Of a DNA stretch of 64,000 bases, positions 18,830-27,633 are shown piece by piece. Location: NCBI GenBank assembly GCA_902462155.1, contig CABQAQ010000004.1:1-64000 (forward strand), read 5' to 3'. How positions within the stretch are numbered: position 1 is the first letter of the stretch; each line of letters begins with the position of its first letter. The translations under genes and the position numbers were made by a program. The stretch comes from an uncultured bacterium. Lineage in GTDB: Bacteria > Cyanobacteriota > Vampirovibrionia > Gastranaerophilales > Gastranaerophilaceae. The notes under the pieces were generated by a model. That model saw only the letters and a program-made list of their open reading frames with translations, made no database searches and had not been told where the DNA came from.

Positions 18830-18838
18830 AGTATAACA
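18830..18838 (-). promoter_or_regulatory. Candidate leaderless extended -10 promoter of mutS2
   Basis: On the minus strand TGT-TATACT (18838-18830) is an extended -10 element followed by 6 bases and the mutS2 ATG (18823). No Shine-Dalgarno lies between. Confidence 0.5.
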
Positions 18839-18893
18839 AAAATAAATTAATTAAATGAATTTTAATAAAACTACTAGATTTTTTAATAAAATT

Positions 18894-18902
18894 TGATATA
18901 AT
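18894..18902 (+). promoter_or_regulatory. Candidate leaderless extended -10 promoter of the phosphoglycerate-mutase-like gene
   Basis: TGA-TATAAT (18894-18902) is an extended -10 box followed by 7 bases and the ATG at 18910. The -35 region is poor, as is common with extended -10 promoters. Confidence 0.55.
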
Positions 18903-18909
18903 AATAACT

Positions 18910-19533
18910 ATGTTTAAGAGGAAGTGCAAAATTACATTTATAAGACATGGTTCCACAATATACACAGATAATTGTATATTGAATGATGATATAGAATATC
19001 CCGGATTAAATGAAATAGGAAAACAAGAAGTTGAAAAAACAGCAAAATGGATATTAGAAAGAGGATTAAAAGTAGATAAATTATATACAGGTCCTTGTAT
19101 AGCTGAAATAAAAACAGCTATGATAATATCAAAAGTTTTGAAAATGGATTATGAAGTAATTGATACTTTGTTACCTAAAGTATATGGTAAATGGGCAGGT
19201 TTAAATTTTAATCAGATAATGGAAAAATATCCTCAAGAATTTGAGTTATATAAAAAAGATAAACTGAATTTTGCACCGGAAAATGGAGAATCATTTTTTC
19301 AACTTAATAAACGTGTAGATGAAAATTTATCTAAAATTATTAAAGAAAATTTAACAAAAAGAATTTTTATTGTAACTAATTCGGATATTATTCAATCAGT
19401 AGTAAGAAATGCTCTGAATATACCTCCATATAGCCAAACAAATGTAAATATTCAACCAGCATCAGCTACTCAAGTTTCTTTCTTTAAAGATTTTAGTATG
19501 CTTATGTATTCTAATTATATTCCATTTTTATAA
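18910..19533 (+). CDS. Histidine-phosphatase/phosphoglycerate-mutase-like protein with degenerate active site
   Basis: A 207-residue member of the histidine phosphatase fold: the N-terminal RHG motif (TFIRHGST, His near residue 13), GLNEIGKQEVEKTA, and LPKVYGKWAGLNFNQI. Two other expected catalytic elements are altered. The usual SPLxRAxxTA arginine segment reads TGPCIAEIKTAM, and the second catalytic His (normally THG/SHG) reads VTNSDII, with Asn in its place. It may be a non-catalytic or altered-specificity member. It lies upstream of the flagellar export genes with a 136-base gap and its own promoter. Confidence 0.75.
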   Translation: MFKRKCKITFIRHGSTIYTDNCILNDDIEYPGLNEIGKQEVEKTAKWILERGLKVDKLYTGPCIAEIKTAMIISKVLKMDYEVIDTLLPKVYGKWAGLNFNQIMEKYPQEFELYKKDKLNFAPENGESFFQLNKRVDENLSKIIKENLTKRIFIVTNSDIIQSVVRNALNIPPYSQTNVNIQPASATQVSFFKDFSMLMYSNYIPFL

Positions 19534-19669
19534 TCTACTTATATATGTAAAAATTTTATTTATTTAACTTAACACAAAGTGGTAAATTTTTATCATTTGA
19601 ACTAAAATATTTATAAATAATACTTGATGTTTATAAATATAGTATTATTTTGCTTTAAGGGTAGTTTAG

Positions 19670-20497
19670 TTGTGTAAAGTAATAGTAGTAAAATTTATGA
19701 AATTTATATTAAAAATTACAAAGAATTTTTTAATATCATTATGTATGATCCTTATAACTAATTTAAATGCATTAAGTGCACCACAAGCTTATGGAACTAA
19801 TCAGGTATTTTCACCTATAGCTATTCCATCTATAAATATTGGTGTTAATCAAGTGTCGAATGCTCAAGATTTTACTTCAGGATTACAGATTTTGATATTA
19901 TTAACCATACTTTCTTTAGCTCCAAGTATACTTATTATGACAACGTGTTTTATGAGGATAGTAATAGTATTATCATTGGCAAGACAAGCTATAGGTACAG
20001 CAAGTTTACCTCCAACACAAGTGATTGTAGGTTTGGCTTTAATACTTACTTTTTTTGTAATGGCACCAACTTATAATAAAATTAATCAAGAAGCTATTCA
20101 ACCATATATGAAAAATCAAATTACACAGCCATTGGCACTTGAAAGATCGATGAAACCTATAAGAGAATATATGATAAAATTTACAGATGAAAAAGAAATA
20201 GGTCTGTTTTTAAAGATGGCAAAAATGGAAAAACCTAAAAATTGGGAATCTGTTCCGACATATATATTATTACCGGCTTTTATATTAAGTGAACTTACTG
20301 TTGCTTTTAAAATAGGATTTATATTATTTTTACCATTTTTAGTAATAGATATAGTAATAGCAAGTATATTAGTATCAATGGGGATGATATTTTTACCTCC
20401 AACAGTTGTAGCTACTCCATTTAAACTTATTTTGTTTGTTATGATAGATGGGTGGTATTTAATTACAAAATCACTGTTAGAGGGACTTATTATATAA
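19670..20497 (+). CDS. fliP: Flagellar biosynthesis protein FliP
   Basis: Inner-membrane component of the flagellar type III export gate. This 275-residue protein has a signal-peptide-like N-terminus (FLISLCMILITNLNALSA), then ILLTILSLAPSILIMTTCFMR, a second membrane block (VIVGLALILTFFVMAPTY) and the conserved C-terminal region LPAFILSELTVAFKIGF and GMIFLPPTVVATPFKLILFV. The TTG at 19670 has AAGGG about 8 bases upstream; the ATG at 19697 is possible but has no ribosome site. First gene of fliP-fliQ-fliR-flhB-flhA. Confidence 0.93.
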   Translation: MCKVIVVKFMKFILKITKNFLISLCMILITNLNALSAPQAYGTNQVFSPIAIPSINIGVNQVSNAQDFTSGLQILILLTILSLAPSILIMTTCFMRIVIVLSLARQAIGTASLPPTQVIVGLALILTFFVMAPTYNKINQEAIQPYMKNQITQPLALERSMKPIREYMIKFTDEKEIGLFLKMAKMEKPKNWESVPTYILLPAFILSELTVAFKIGFILFLPFLVIDIVIASILVSMGMIFLPPTVVATPFKLILFVMIDGWYLITKSLLEGLII

Positions 20498-20533
20498 TAA
20501 TATCAAAATCGATAAAATCAGGAGAGATAAAAA

Positions 20534-20803
20534 TTGGAAAGCTCATTATTTTTAAGTATATTGCAAGAGGTGTTAATTTTAATATTACAATTAAGTGCTC
20601 CGGTACTATTAGTGGCAATTGTTGTAGGTCTATTAATAAGTATATTTCAGGCGGTTACACAGATACAAGAACAAACTTTAACATTTGTACCTAAATTGAT
20701 AGCAGGAGTAATTACATTAATTCTTTGTTTGCCTTGGATGCTTAATGTATTTATATCAAGAACGAATGATTTGTTTGATAAGATACCACTTCTATTAAGA
20801 TAG
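20534..20803 (+). CDS. fliQ: Flagellar biosynthesis protein FliQ
   Basis: An 89-residue, two-helix membrane protein of the export gate. It shows LSAPVLLVAIVVGLLISIFQAVTQIQEQTL and FVPKLIAG in separate segments, the FliQ hallmarks. It starts with TTG, seven bases after AGGAGAG. It lies 36 bases after fliP and 10 bases before fliR, in the canonical order. Confidence 0.93.
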   Translation: MESSLFLSILQEVLILILQLSAPVLLVAIVVGLLISIFQAVTQIQEQTLTFVPKLIAGVITLILCLPWMLNVFISRTNDLFDKIPLLLR

Positions 20804-20813
20804 AGGTAATGGA

Positions 20814-21605
20814 TTGTATATGTCTGGCGATTTATTAAGCATATTAACACCAAAAAATATTGTAATATTTATTCTTATCTTTACAAGATTGTCTGGAATG
20901 ATAATATCTATGCCGGTTTTTTCCACGTACCCGATACCTATTCAAATAAAAATATGGTTAATGGCATTAATATCTTTTATAATATTTCCATTTGTAGCTT
21001 TAAAAATTAATTTTTTAGTACCTAATAGTATGCCATTAATGCTTGTATATGCTTTAAAAGAATTTTTAATAGGATTTTTAATAGGATTTGTATCAAATTT
21101 TTTATTTAATGCTATTCAGATGTCAGGTCAATTTATAAGTTTACAAAGTGGATTATCTGTAGGTAATGTACTAGATCCGACATCAGGAGAACAAGTGCCG
21201 GTAATAGGTGAATTATATGTAATAATGCTAACGATGGTATTTTTTACTTTAAAAGCTCATCAATGGATATTATCCGCAGTATACAAAAGTTTTGAAACAC
21301 TTCCTATTGGTATAGAAACTATATTAAAACCAGAATTTTTAGAAATAATTCTCAAAATGTCATCAGAAATATTTACAATATCAATAAGTTTTGTATTGCC
21401 AATATTTTGTATCTTATTTGTACTTCAAGTTTTACTGGGCGTATTATCAAAGATGATTCCACAATTAAATGTATTTATGGTAGCAATGCCAGTACAGATA
21501 CTTCTAGGTTTTCTATTAATGCTTATATTTCTGAATCCTATGTTTAATTATCTTGGAACTCTGGTACAGAAATTTTATTATCAGATAATGATTTTATTTA
21601 CGTAA
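20814..21605 (+). CDS. fliR: Flagellar biosynthesis protein FliR
   Basis: About 263 residues, several membrane helices; forms the export-gate core with FliP and FliQ. It has the family segments FTRLSGMIISMPVFS, GFLIGFVSNFLFNAIQMSGQFI and GLSVGNVLDPTSGEQVPV (separate stretches). The TTG at 20814 has GAGG seven bases upstream; the ATG at 20820 is two codons further in. Between fliR and flhB, 112 bases hold TATAAT-like boxes, so flhB could also have its own promoter. Confidence 0.92.
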   Translation: MYMSGDLLSILTPKNIVIFILIFTRLSGMIISMPVFSTYPIPIQIKIWLMALISFIIFPFVALKINFLVPNSMPLMLVYALKEFLIGFLIGFVSNFLFNAIQMSGQFISLQSGLSVGNVLDPTSGEQVPVIGELYVIMLTMVFFTLKAHQWILSAVYKSFETLPIGIETILKPEFLEIILKMSSEIFTISISFVLPIFCILFVLQVLLGVLSKMIPQLNVFMVAMPVQILLGFLLMLIFLNPMFNYLGTLVQKFYYQIMILFT

Positions 21606-21717
21606 AAACAAATACTAAATGTAAATAAAATAAATTGAATAGAATACAATAGTCTATAATTATGATAAAATATAATAATACAAGGGGAAGAGAAGAAAAA
21701 GGAACGAAAAGTAATTA

Positions 21718-22794
21718 ATGAGCGCTGAAAAAACAGAAAAAGCGACCCCCAAGCGATTAGAAAAAGAACGTAGTAAGGGGAATATATCAAAAAGTCAAGA
21801 TTTAAATTCTGCTTTAGTTCTAACCTTAGGAACTTGTTTATTATTTACATACGGAATAAATATTTTAGAAGAATTAAAAATTTTATTACATGTAACATTT
21901 GCTAATTTTATTACTCAAAAATTATATTTGAAAGATATAACAGGATTTTTTATGCCATATATTATGTCTTTAACACGATCACTGGTTCCATTTTTATTAA
22001 TATTAATGTTTTTTGCAGGATTTTTAGTCAGAATGCAAGTTGGAGCATTATTTGCAATAGAAAAATTAAAGCCGTCAATAGATAAATTAACTCCAAGTGC
22101 TATAGTAAATGGTCTAAAAAGAATGTTTAATCCTTTTGCACCTAAAAATTTGTTTGAGCTTGGAAAATCATTTTTAAAATTGGCTATAATAGGATCAGTA
22201 GGCTACTCTTCAGTAATAAGTAAAAAAGACGATCTTCTTTCTTTACTGGGAGCAGATATTATAACAGGCATGTCAATATTAAGTGATGTAATTTTTCACG
22301 TTTTAATAAATATGTGTATAATTATGATAATTTTAGGATTAATAGATAAAAAATATCAAGATTATGAATACGATAAATCAATGAAAATGACAAAGCAAGA
22401 AGTAAAAGATGAGATGAAAAATTCAGATGGGGATCCTAAAATTAAATCGAAAATAAAAGCACAGCAAATGCAGATAATGAATCAAAAAATGATGAGTGCT
22501 ATTCCAAAAGCAGATGTAGTAGTTACAAATCCAACCCATTATGCTGTAGCAATAAAATATGATAAAATAAATAACCCTGCTCCAATAGTTGTAGCAAAAG
22601 GTGTTGATTTTATGGCATTTAAAATACGAGAGATAGCAACTAATAACAATATACCGATAGTTGAAAATAAACCGTTGGCTAGATCTTTATATAAACTTGT
22701 AAAAGTAAATGGTATAATACCAGAGGAGTTATATACAGCGACAGCAGAAGTATTAGCTTGGGTATATAATAGAAATAAAATATTAAATAGGTAA
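21718..22794 (+). CDS. flhB: Flagellar biosynthesis protein FlhB
   Basis: Export-apparatus switch protein. This 358-residue protein begins with the typical SAEKTEKATPKRLEKERSKG, has four membrane helices, and carries the autocleavage motif NPTH near residue 271 within VVTNPTHYAVAIKYD. The tail has KPLARSLYK. It sits in the order fliR-flhB-flhA and is the only gene of the five with an ATG start. The ribosome site (AAGGA) is rather far upstream. Confidence 0.95.
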   Translation: MSAEKTEKATPKRLEKERSKGNISKSQDLNSALVLTLGTCLLFTYGINILEELKILLHVTFANFITQKLYLKDITGFFMPYIMSLTRSLVPFLLILMFFAGFLVRMQVGALFAIEKLKPSIDKLTPSAIVNGLKRMFNPFAPKNLFELGKSFLKLAIIGSVGYSSVISKKDDLLSLLGADIITGMSILSDVIFHVLINMCIIMIILGLIDKKYQDYEYDKSMKMTKQEVKDEMKNSDGDPKIKSKIKAQQMQIMNQKMMSAIPKADVVVTNPTHYAVAIKYDKINNPAPIVVAKGVDFMAFKIREIATNNNIPIVENKPLARSLYKLVKVNGIIPEELYTATAEVLAWVYNRNKILNR

Positions 22795-22816
22795 TACATA
22801 ATGAGGTGTTCTTTAA

Positions 22817-24925
22817 TTGAATTTAAATAGTTTATCAAATATACTTAAGAATAATGATGTAATACTGGCTGTAGGTTTAGTAATAATTATCGGCATGCTT
22901 GTATTACCATTACCACCTGTATTACTTGATTTTTTACTTACAATTAATATATCCTTATCAGTGATAATATTATTAGTTTGTTTATTTACAAAAGAGCCGC
23001 TTGAATATTCAACATTCCCTATAATATTGCTTATATCCACAGTATTTAGATTAGGGTTAAATGTAAGTTCAACTCGATTAATATTACTACACGCAGAAGC
23101 AGGAGATGTAATAAGAGCATTTGGCGAATTTGTCGTTGGTGGAAATTATGTAGTAGGTGGAGTTGTATTTATAATTTTAGTATTAATAAACTTTATGGTA
23201 ATAACAGGCGGAGCTGGAAGAGTAGCAGAAGTATCAGCAAGATTCACTTTGGATTCTATGCCCGGAAAGCAATTAAGTATTGATGCGGATTTAAATGCAG
23301 GATTAATTTCAGAAGATCAAGCAAAAGAAAAGCGAAGAAAAATAGAAAGAGAAGCAGACTTTTATGGTACAATGGATGGTGCCTCAAAGTTTGTAAAGGG
23401 TGATGCAACAGCAGGAATTATAATTACTGTTGTAAATATAGTTGGTGGATTAATAATAGGTGTTTGGCAATTAAAAATGGATCCTTTAAATGCCTTAAGT
23501 ACCTATACTATTTTAACTGTAGGTGATGGCTTGGTATCTCAAATACCTGCGTTATTAATATCATTTGCTACAGGTCTTATTGTAAGTCGTGCAAGTGGTC
23601 AAGATAATTCTTTAAGTCAGGATATTCAGCACGAAATGTTTTCAAACCCTACAGTTTTGGGAGTTGTATCCGGACTTTTGCTGCTATTAGGTTTTGTTCC
23701 GGGATTACCAACTATCCCATTTTGCCTTATTGGAAGTTTAATTGGTGGATTTGCTTATTATAAAAATAAGGAGAATCAAAAAAAAGAAGAAGAAAAAAAA
23801 TTAAAAGAAGAAGAGGCAAAAAGGTTAGAAAACCTAGGACCAAATAAAAAGAAAAAAGGTAATAGAGAAAGTGTAATGGAATTATTAACTGTTGAAACGA
23901 TAGAAATGGAAATAGGCTATCGTCTAGTTTCATTACTTGATGTTGCTCAAGGTGGAGATTTACTTGAAAGAATAGCTCAGATAAGAAGACAGACAGCTTT
24001 AGAACTTGGTATTGTATTACCTTCTATTAGAGTTCGTGATAATTTACAATTACCTCCAAATAATTATCAAATAAAGTTAAAAGGAGTAAGTATAGAATCC
24101 GGAGAAATATACCCTGATAGGTTTTTAGCAATGAATGCCATGGGTGGAGATATTTCATCTTCAGGATTAAATGGGATAAATGCTATTGAACCTGCTTTTG
24201 GTTTACCAGCTTTATGGATAGAAGAAAAAGATAAAGAATATGCAGAGATATCTTCTTTTACTGTTGTGAGTCCTTCTGCAGTTATTTCAACTCATTTAAC
24301 CGAAGTTATAAAGAAAAACGCTTCTGAAATTTTATCTAGAAATGATGTTCAACAACTTGTGGATAATCTTAAAAAAGAAGTTTCTGAAGATTATGTAAAA
24401 GATTTAATGAATGACTTAAGTATTAGTGATATTCAACTTGTATTACAAAATCTTTTAAAAGAAAGGATTTCCGTAAGAGATTTAAGAACTATTTTAGAAA
24501 CTATGAGTTTACAAAGTAGAGTTACAAAAAATACAGACTTTTTAACAGAACATGTAAGATCTGCTTTATCAAGATCAATATGTAAGCAAAATTTAACCCC
24601 AACAGGAGAATTATTAGCTATAACCTTAAGTCCGGAAGTAGAAAGTGCTATAGCATCAGGTATAAGTCCTGACGGTCAGAGTCTTACTTTAGAACCTAAT
24701 TTTGCAAGATTATTAATAAAAAGTATGGATGAGAAAATAGAAAAAGCAATATTAGAGAATTCTAATACTCCGGTTATATTGTGTTCAGCTCCAATAAGGT
24801 TAAATTTCAGAAGATTTATTGAAAAGACACATCCTCAAATAGCTGTAATGTCATATAATGAATTGACAATTGGAATAAAAGCCAGATCTGTAGGTGTTAT
24901 AAATAATTTAGTTAATAAAGTTTAA
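22817..24925 (+). CDS. flhA: Flagellar biosynthesis protein FlhA
   Basis: Large export-gate protein (702 residues): eight N-terminal membrane helices with TVFRLGLNVSSTRLIL, GAGRVAEVSARFTLDSMPGKQLSIDADL (in parts) and FVKGDATAGI, then a charged linker rich in Lys/Glu (about 315-345) and the soluble C-terminal domain that docks export chaperones (RDLRTILETM, VLCSAPIRLNFRRF region). It starts with TTG, 8 bases after GAGGTG, 22 bases downstream of flhB. Last gene of the cluster; the SRP RNA follows on the opposite strand. Confidence 0.95.
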   Translation: MNLNSLSNILKNNDVILAVGLVIIIGMLVLPLPPVLLDFLLTINISLSVIILLVCLFTKEPLEYSTFPIILLISTVFRLGLNVSSTRLILLHAEAGDVIRAFGEFVVGGNYVVGGVVFIILVLINFMVITGGAGRVAEVSARFTLDSMPGKQLSIDADLNAGLISEDQAKEKRRKIEREADFYGTMDGASKFVKGDATAGIIITVVNIVGGLIIGVWQLKMDPLNALSTYTILTVGDGLVSQIPALLISFATGLIVSRASGQDNSLSQDIQHEMFSNPTVLGVVSGLLLLLGFVPGLPTIPFCLIGSLIGGFAYYKNKENQKKEEEKKLKEEEAKRLENLGPNKKKKGNRESVMELLTVETIEMEIGYRLVSLLDVAQGGDLLERIAQIRRQTALELGIVLPSIRVRDNLQLPPNNYQIKLKGVSIESGEIYPDRFLAMNAMGGDISSSGLNGINAIEPAFGLPALWIEEKDKEYAEISSFTVVSPSAVISTHLTEVIKKNASEILSRNDVQQLVDNLKKEVSEDYVKDLMNDLSISDIQLVLQNLLKERISVRDLRTILETMSLQSRVTKNTDFLTEHVRSALSRSICKQNLTPTGELLAITLSPEVESAIASGISPDGQSLTLEPNFARLLIKSMDEKIEKAILENSNTPVILCSAPIRLNFRRFIEKTHPQIAVMSYNELTIGIKARSVGVINNLVNKV

Positions 24926-24967
24926 TATAAATTAAAAATATTTTTAAAATAATAAAATTAATATAAA

Positions 24968-25223
24968 GCCATGCACTACCTATCGAAAAATAGAAAGTAA
25001 TAATTAAGAAATTAAATACCTCTTGTAATAAGTTATATACCCATAAGTGACATCTTAGTGCTGCTGTATTTCTACCCTGACACGGTTCAATGTATTATGC
25101 CATATAAGTTCTTACCGTCAACGATAAAAAACTTCTAACCATTATTCCTAAAGTCCTCACAGTAGGCTCTACACCTCGCATTAACTTCGAGTCAAGAGAT
25201 TGCAATTCCCCGTGGAGCATGGC
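24968..25223 (-). ncRNA. ffs: Signal recognition particle RNA, long form with Alu domain
   Basis: This 256-base block is visibly less AT-rich than its flanks and has no long reading frame. Read on the minus strand it starts GCCATGCTCCACGGGGA and ends GCATGGC, so the ends pair (7 bp, helix 1). The diagnostic helix 8 apex is at 25090-25055: GAACCGTGTCAGG, a GTA-GAAA-TAC tetraloop stem, then CAGCAGCACTAAG, matching the Ffh-binding site of bacterial SRP RNA with a GAAA tetraloop. CGTTGACG before it also matches clostridial-type long SRP RNAs. The 5' portion would be the Alu domain. A promoter lies immediately upstream and a T-rich tract downstream. It targets secretory and membrane proteins with Ffh and FtsY. 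Confidence 0.9.
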
Positions 25224-25231
25224 TTGAATTT

Positions 25232-25260
25232 ATTATATGATATATTATTTAAAAAATCAA
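25232..25260 (-). promoter_or_regulatory. Promoter of the SRP RNA gene
   Basis: On the minus strand TTGATT (25260-25255), a 17-base spacer and perfect TATAAT (25237-25232) predict a start near 25225, two bases before the first helix of the RNA. Confidence 0.75.
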
Positions 25261-25286
25261 TTATATTAGTTTCTTATTTTTTATAT

Positions 25287-26243
25287 TTATTTTGAGTTTA
25301 AAGAAAGTAATTTTTTATAATCTTTATACCAGTAAAATTTTTTTAATAAATTATCATCATAAGTCTTCTGAATATGTACAAGTTGTGGAATAAGTTCTTT
25401 TAAATAGTTATTCTTAATAGATTTATGTGCTTTTTTATACCATTTTATTGAATTTCTGGCATATTTTTTTAGAAAAGGAATTTTATATGTTTCCATTAAA
25501 TTTTTCTTATTTAATAAATCTTCAATACCGTAGAAAATTTTAATAGCATCAAGTGCATTTAGATTTCTTGTTTTACTATGAGATCCAAGCCGTTTTTTTC
25601 TATAAAAATATAAAAACTCGTTTAAACAAATAATTTTTTTTGCAAGTAATGTTGTATGTACATAAAATTCTTGATCTTCAGATGTTTTAATATTTGGATA
25701 TCGAATATTATTTTCCTCTATAAGAGAACGTTTATATAATTTTAGATAATTAGCTACAGGTAGTTTAAAAATATTCTCTTTTAATTCTAAAGGAGAAAAA
25801 TTTCGTTTAAAGCAAAATCTAGGTATACCTCGAAATTTATATGTACCTTTTGCATATTTAAATAACCATCTATCCTCGTGATAAGAATAAGCTTGAGTTA
25901 TTACAATATCAGAATCATATTCTATTGCTTTTTTATATAATTTCTCAAACATCTCAAGTTTTACCCAATCATCAGGGTCTACAAAACCTATATACTCACC
26001 TTTTGCATTATCTAATCCAAGATTTCTAGCTATTCCTGCATATTTGTTTTCTTGAGAAAATATTTTTATTCTAGAATCTAAAGCTTCATATTTTTTTAAA
26101 ATATTATAAGAATTATCACTTGAACCATCATCTACTGCTATAATTTCTATATCTTTTAAAGTTTGATTTAATAATGATTGGAAACACTGATCTAAGTATT
26201 TTTCGACATTATATACAGGAAGTATTATAGAAACTTTTGGCAT
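25287..26243 (-). CDS. Family 2 glycosyltransferase
   Basis: A 318-residue GT-A-fold glycosyltransferase: VSIILPVYNVEKYLDQCFQS at the N-terminus, IIAVDDGSSDNS, the ARNLGLDNAKG segment and the metal-binding FVDPDDW (DxD-type). The C-terminal half is basic and helical, with no membrane anchor. It probably adds sugars to a surface polysaccharide, lipid or protein; donor and acceptor cannot be told. It lies 26 bases downstream of the PIG-L-like gene on the same strand, so they are probably one transcript. AAGGA lies about 12 bases before the ATG. Confidence 0.88.
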   Translation of the reverse strand: MPKVSIILPVYNVEKYLDQCFQSLLNQTLKDIEIIAVDDGSSDNSYNILKKYEALDSRIKIFSQENKYAGIARNLGLDNAKGEYIGFVDPDDWVKLEMFEKLYKKAIEYDSDIVITQAYSYHEDRWLFKYAKGTYKFRGIPRFCFKRNFSPLELKENIFKLPVANYLKLYKRSLIEENNIRYPNIKTSEDQEFYVHTTLLAKKIICLNEFLYFYRKKRLGSHSKTRNLNALDAIKIFYGIEDLLNKKNLMETYKIPFLKKYARNSIKWYKKAHKSIKNNYLKELIPQLVHIQKTYDDNLLKKFYWYKDYKKLLSLNSK

Positions 26244-26269
26244 AAATTTAAAAAATCCTTATAAATTTT

Positions 26270-27016
26270 CTATAATTTAATATTATGATAAATTATAGAA
26301 ACAATATCATTATATTTTTTTACATTTAAAGATAAAAAAGACTCTATATAATTTTTTTGATACTCGTAAGCACGATATTTATCTATAGCTAATGCGGAAT
26401 ATATATATTCTTTATTATCAGATTGTAAATTAAAAATATTTAATAACTCTTTTTTCTTTTCTATAATATCGGAAATATCAATAAATGAATTAACGATAGC
26501 AAAAGGTTTCCAAACTTCATACATTATAATTTTCAAATTAGGTTTAATATTTTGAAATTTTAATAATCTTGTTAAAAATATAGCTAATGATTTATTATCG
26601 ACATTTTGTTCTAGTATATTAGGAATAAAAATATAATCATAATCAGAAATATCAATTTTTTGAATTAAAGAGAAATTCTCACTTAAAGTTAATTCGGGTA
26701 TAGATAAATAAGTAGGAGAATCCAAATTAGCTAATGTACAAGCATTAAAAAAATTCTGTTTAATATTATTTTTAGTATCAAAATCAGAAGTAGCAGGAAT
26801 ATTAGAAACAGAATCCGTTAAACAAATAATATTAAAATTTTTAAAATACTTTAACAAAGTAGCACCAATACCGATAAAAGCATCATCTGCACGAGTAGAT
26901 AAACATAAACATTTATCATTTTCTGCCAATTCAAATTCACGTGATTTAAAAGAAATTTTTAAATAAGCAGAATAAATTTTTGGTATAAACTTTGTAAATA
27001 AAAATTTTCTTATCAT
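26270..27016 (-). CDS. PIG-L deacetylase-like protein with altered metal site
   Basis: A 248-residue protein resembling LmbE/PIG-L N-acetylglucosaminyl deacetylases: CLCLSTRADDAFIGIGATL corresponds to the usual PHPDDExxGxGG segment, and later YEVWKPFAIVNSFIDIS and KKKELLNIFNLQS match the family. In the metal motif only the two Asp remain: the His is Arg and the Glu is Ala. It may therefore be inactive or use another chemistry. Upstream of the glycosyltransferase, suggesting a joint role in glycan modification. The start ATG has TATAAT six bases upstream and no Shine-Dalgarno. Confidence 0.7.
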   Translation of the reverse strand: MIRKFLFTKFIPKIYSAYLKISFKSREFELAENDKCLCLSTRADDAFIGIGATLLKYFKNFNIICLTDSVSNIPATSDFDTKNNIKQNFFNACTLANLDSPTYLSIPELTLSENFSLIQKIDISDYDYIFIPNILEQNVDNKSLAIFLTRLLKFQNIKPNLKIIMYEVWKPFAIVNSFIDISDIIEKKKELLNIFNLQSDNKEYIYSALAIDKYRAYEYQKNYIESFLSLNVKKYNDIVSIIYHNIKL

Positions 27017-27022
27017 ATTTTT

Positions 27023-27050
27023 ATTATATTAATTAAAAAATTAAAATCAA
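27023..27050 (-). promoter_or_regulatory. Candidate leaderless promoter of the PIG-L-like/glycosyltransferase pair
   Basis: On the minus strand TTGATT (27050-27045), 16 bases, TATAAT (27028-27023), then 6 bases to the ATG at 27016. No Shine-Dalgarno is present. Confidence 0.6.
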
Positions 27051-27127
27051 TAAATTTACAAAAAATATATAGACTTATGTTATTATGTTATATTATAATA
27101 AGGTAAAAATAATATAGAGAAAGGAAA

Positions 27128-27619
27128 ATGAAAACAGCAATATATCCAGGTAGCTTTGATCCAATAACAAAAGGACATCTTGATGTTCTTAAACGTGCTT
27201 GTAATATTTTTGATGAAGTTATTATTGCTGTGTTAAATAATTATTCAAAGGAACCTTTTTTATCCATAGAAACAAGAATAAAACTTATAAAAGAAGCTGT
27301 ATGTGATATTGATAATGTAAAAGTCGACTCATTTGACGGATTAACTATAGATTATGCAAATAAAATAGGAGCACAGATAATTATTCGAGGTTTAAGAGCC
27401 GTATCTGATTTTGAATACGAAATGCAGCTATCTCAAACAAATCAAGCTTTGGATTCTAAAATACATACTGTATTTTTAATCACAAAACCAAAATATAACT
27501 TTATATCATCCTCTTCGGTCAAAGAAATATCGAAGTTAAAAGGAGATATTAGTAAATTTGTACCTGAAAATGTAGTAAAATATTTAAATAGTCAAAATAA
27601 TAATGAAAATAAAATATAA
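27128..27619 (+). CDS. coaD: Phosphopantetheine adenylyltransferase
   Basis: Penultimate step of coenzyme A synthesis (4'-phosphopantetheine + ATP to dephospho-CoA). This 163-residue protein has the nucleotidyltransferase motif PGSFDPITKGHLDV with the TxGH-type His, RGLRAVSDFEYEMQ, and ISSSSVKEI. Length is normal. GAAAGGA lies just before the ATG, and a TATAAT lies about 35 bases upstream, so this gene has a conventional leader. It is followed after 14 bases by a DivIVA-like coiled-coil gene, a pairing also seen in cyanobacteria. Confidence 0.95.
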   Translation: MKTAIYPGSFDPITKGHLDVLKRACNIFDEVIIAVLNNYSKEPFLSIETRIKLIKEAVCDIDNVKVDSFDGLTIDYANKIGAQIIIRGLRAVSDFEYEMQLSQTNQALDSKIHTVFLITKPKYNFISSSSVKEISKLKGDISKFVPENVVKYLNSQNNNENKI

Positions 27620-27633
27620 AAGGGGTTAAAATA

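Noticed and set aside
24968..25223. tmRNA or RNase P RNA as identity of the structured block after flhA
   Set aside because: The minus strand shows the SRP helix 8 apex and end-pairing; the RNase P GAGGAAAGTCC-type core and a tmRNA tRNA-like end were not found.
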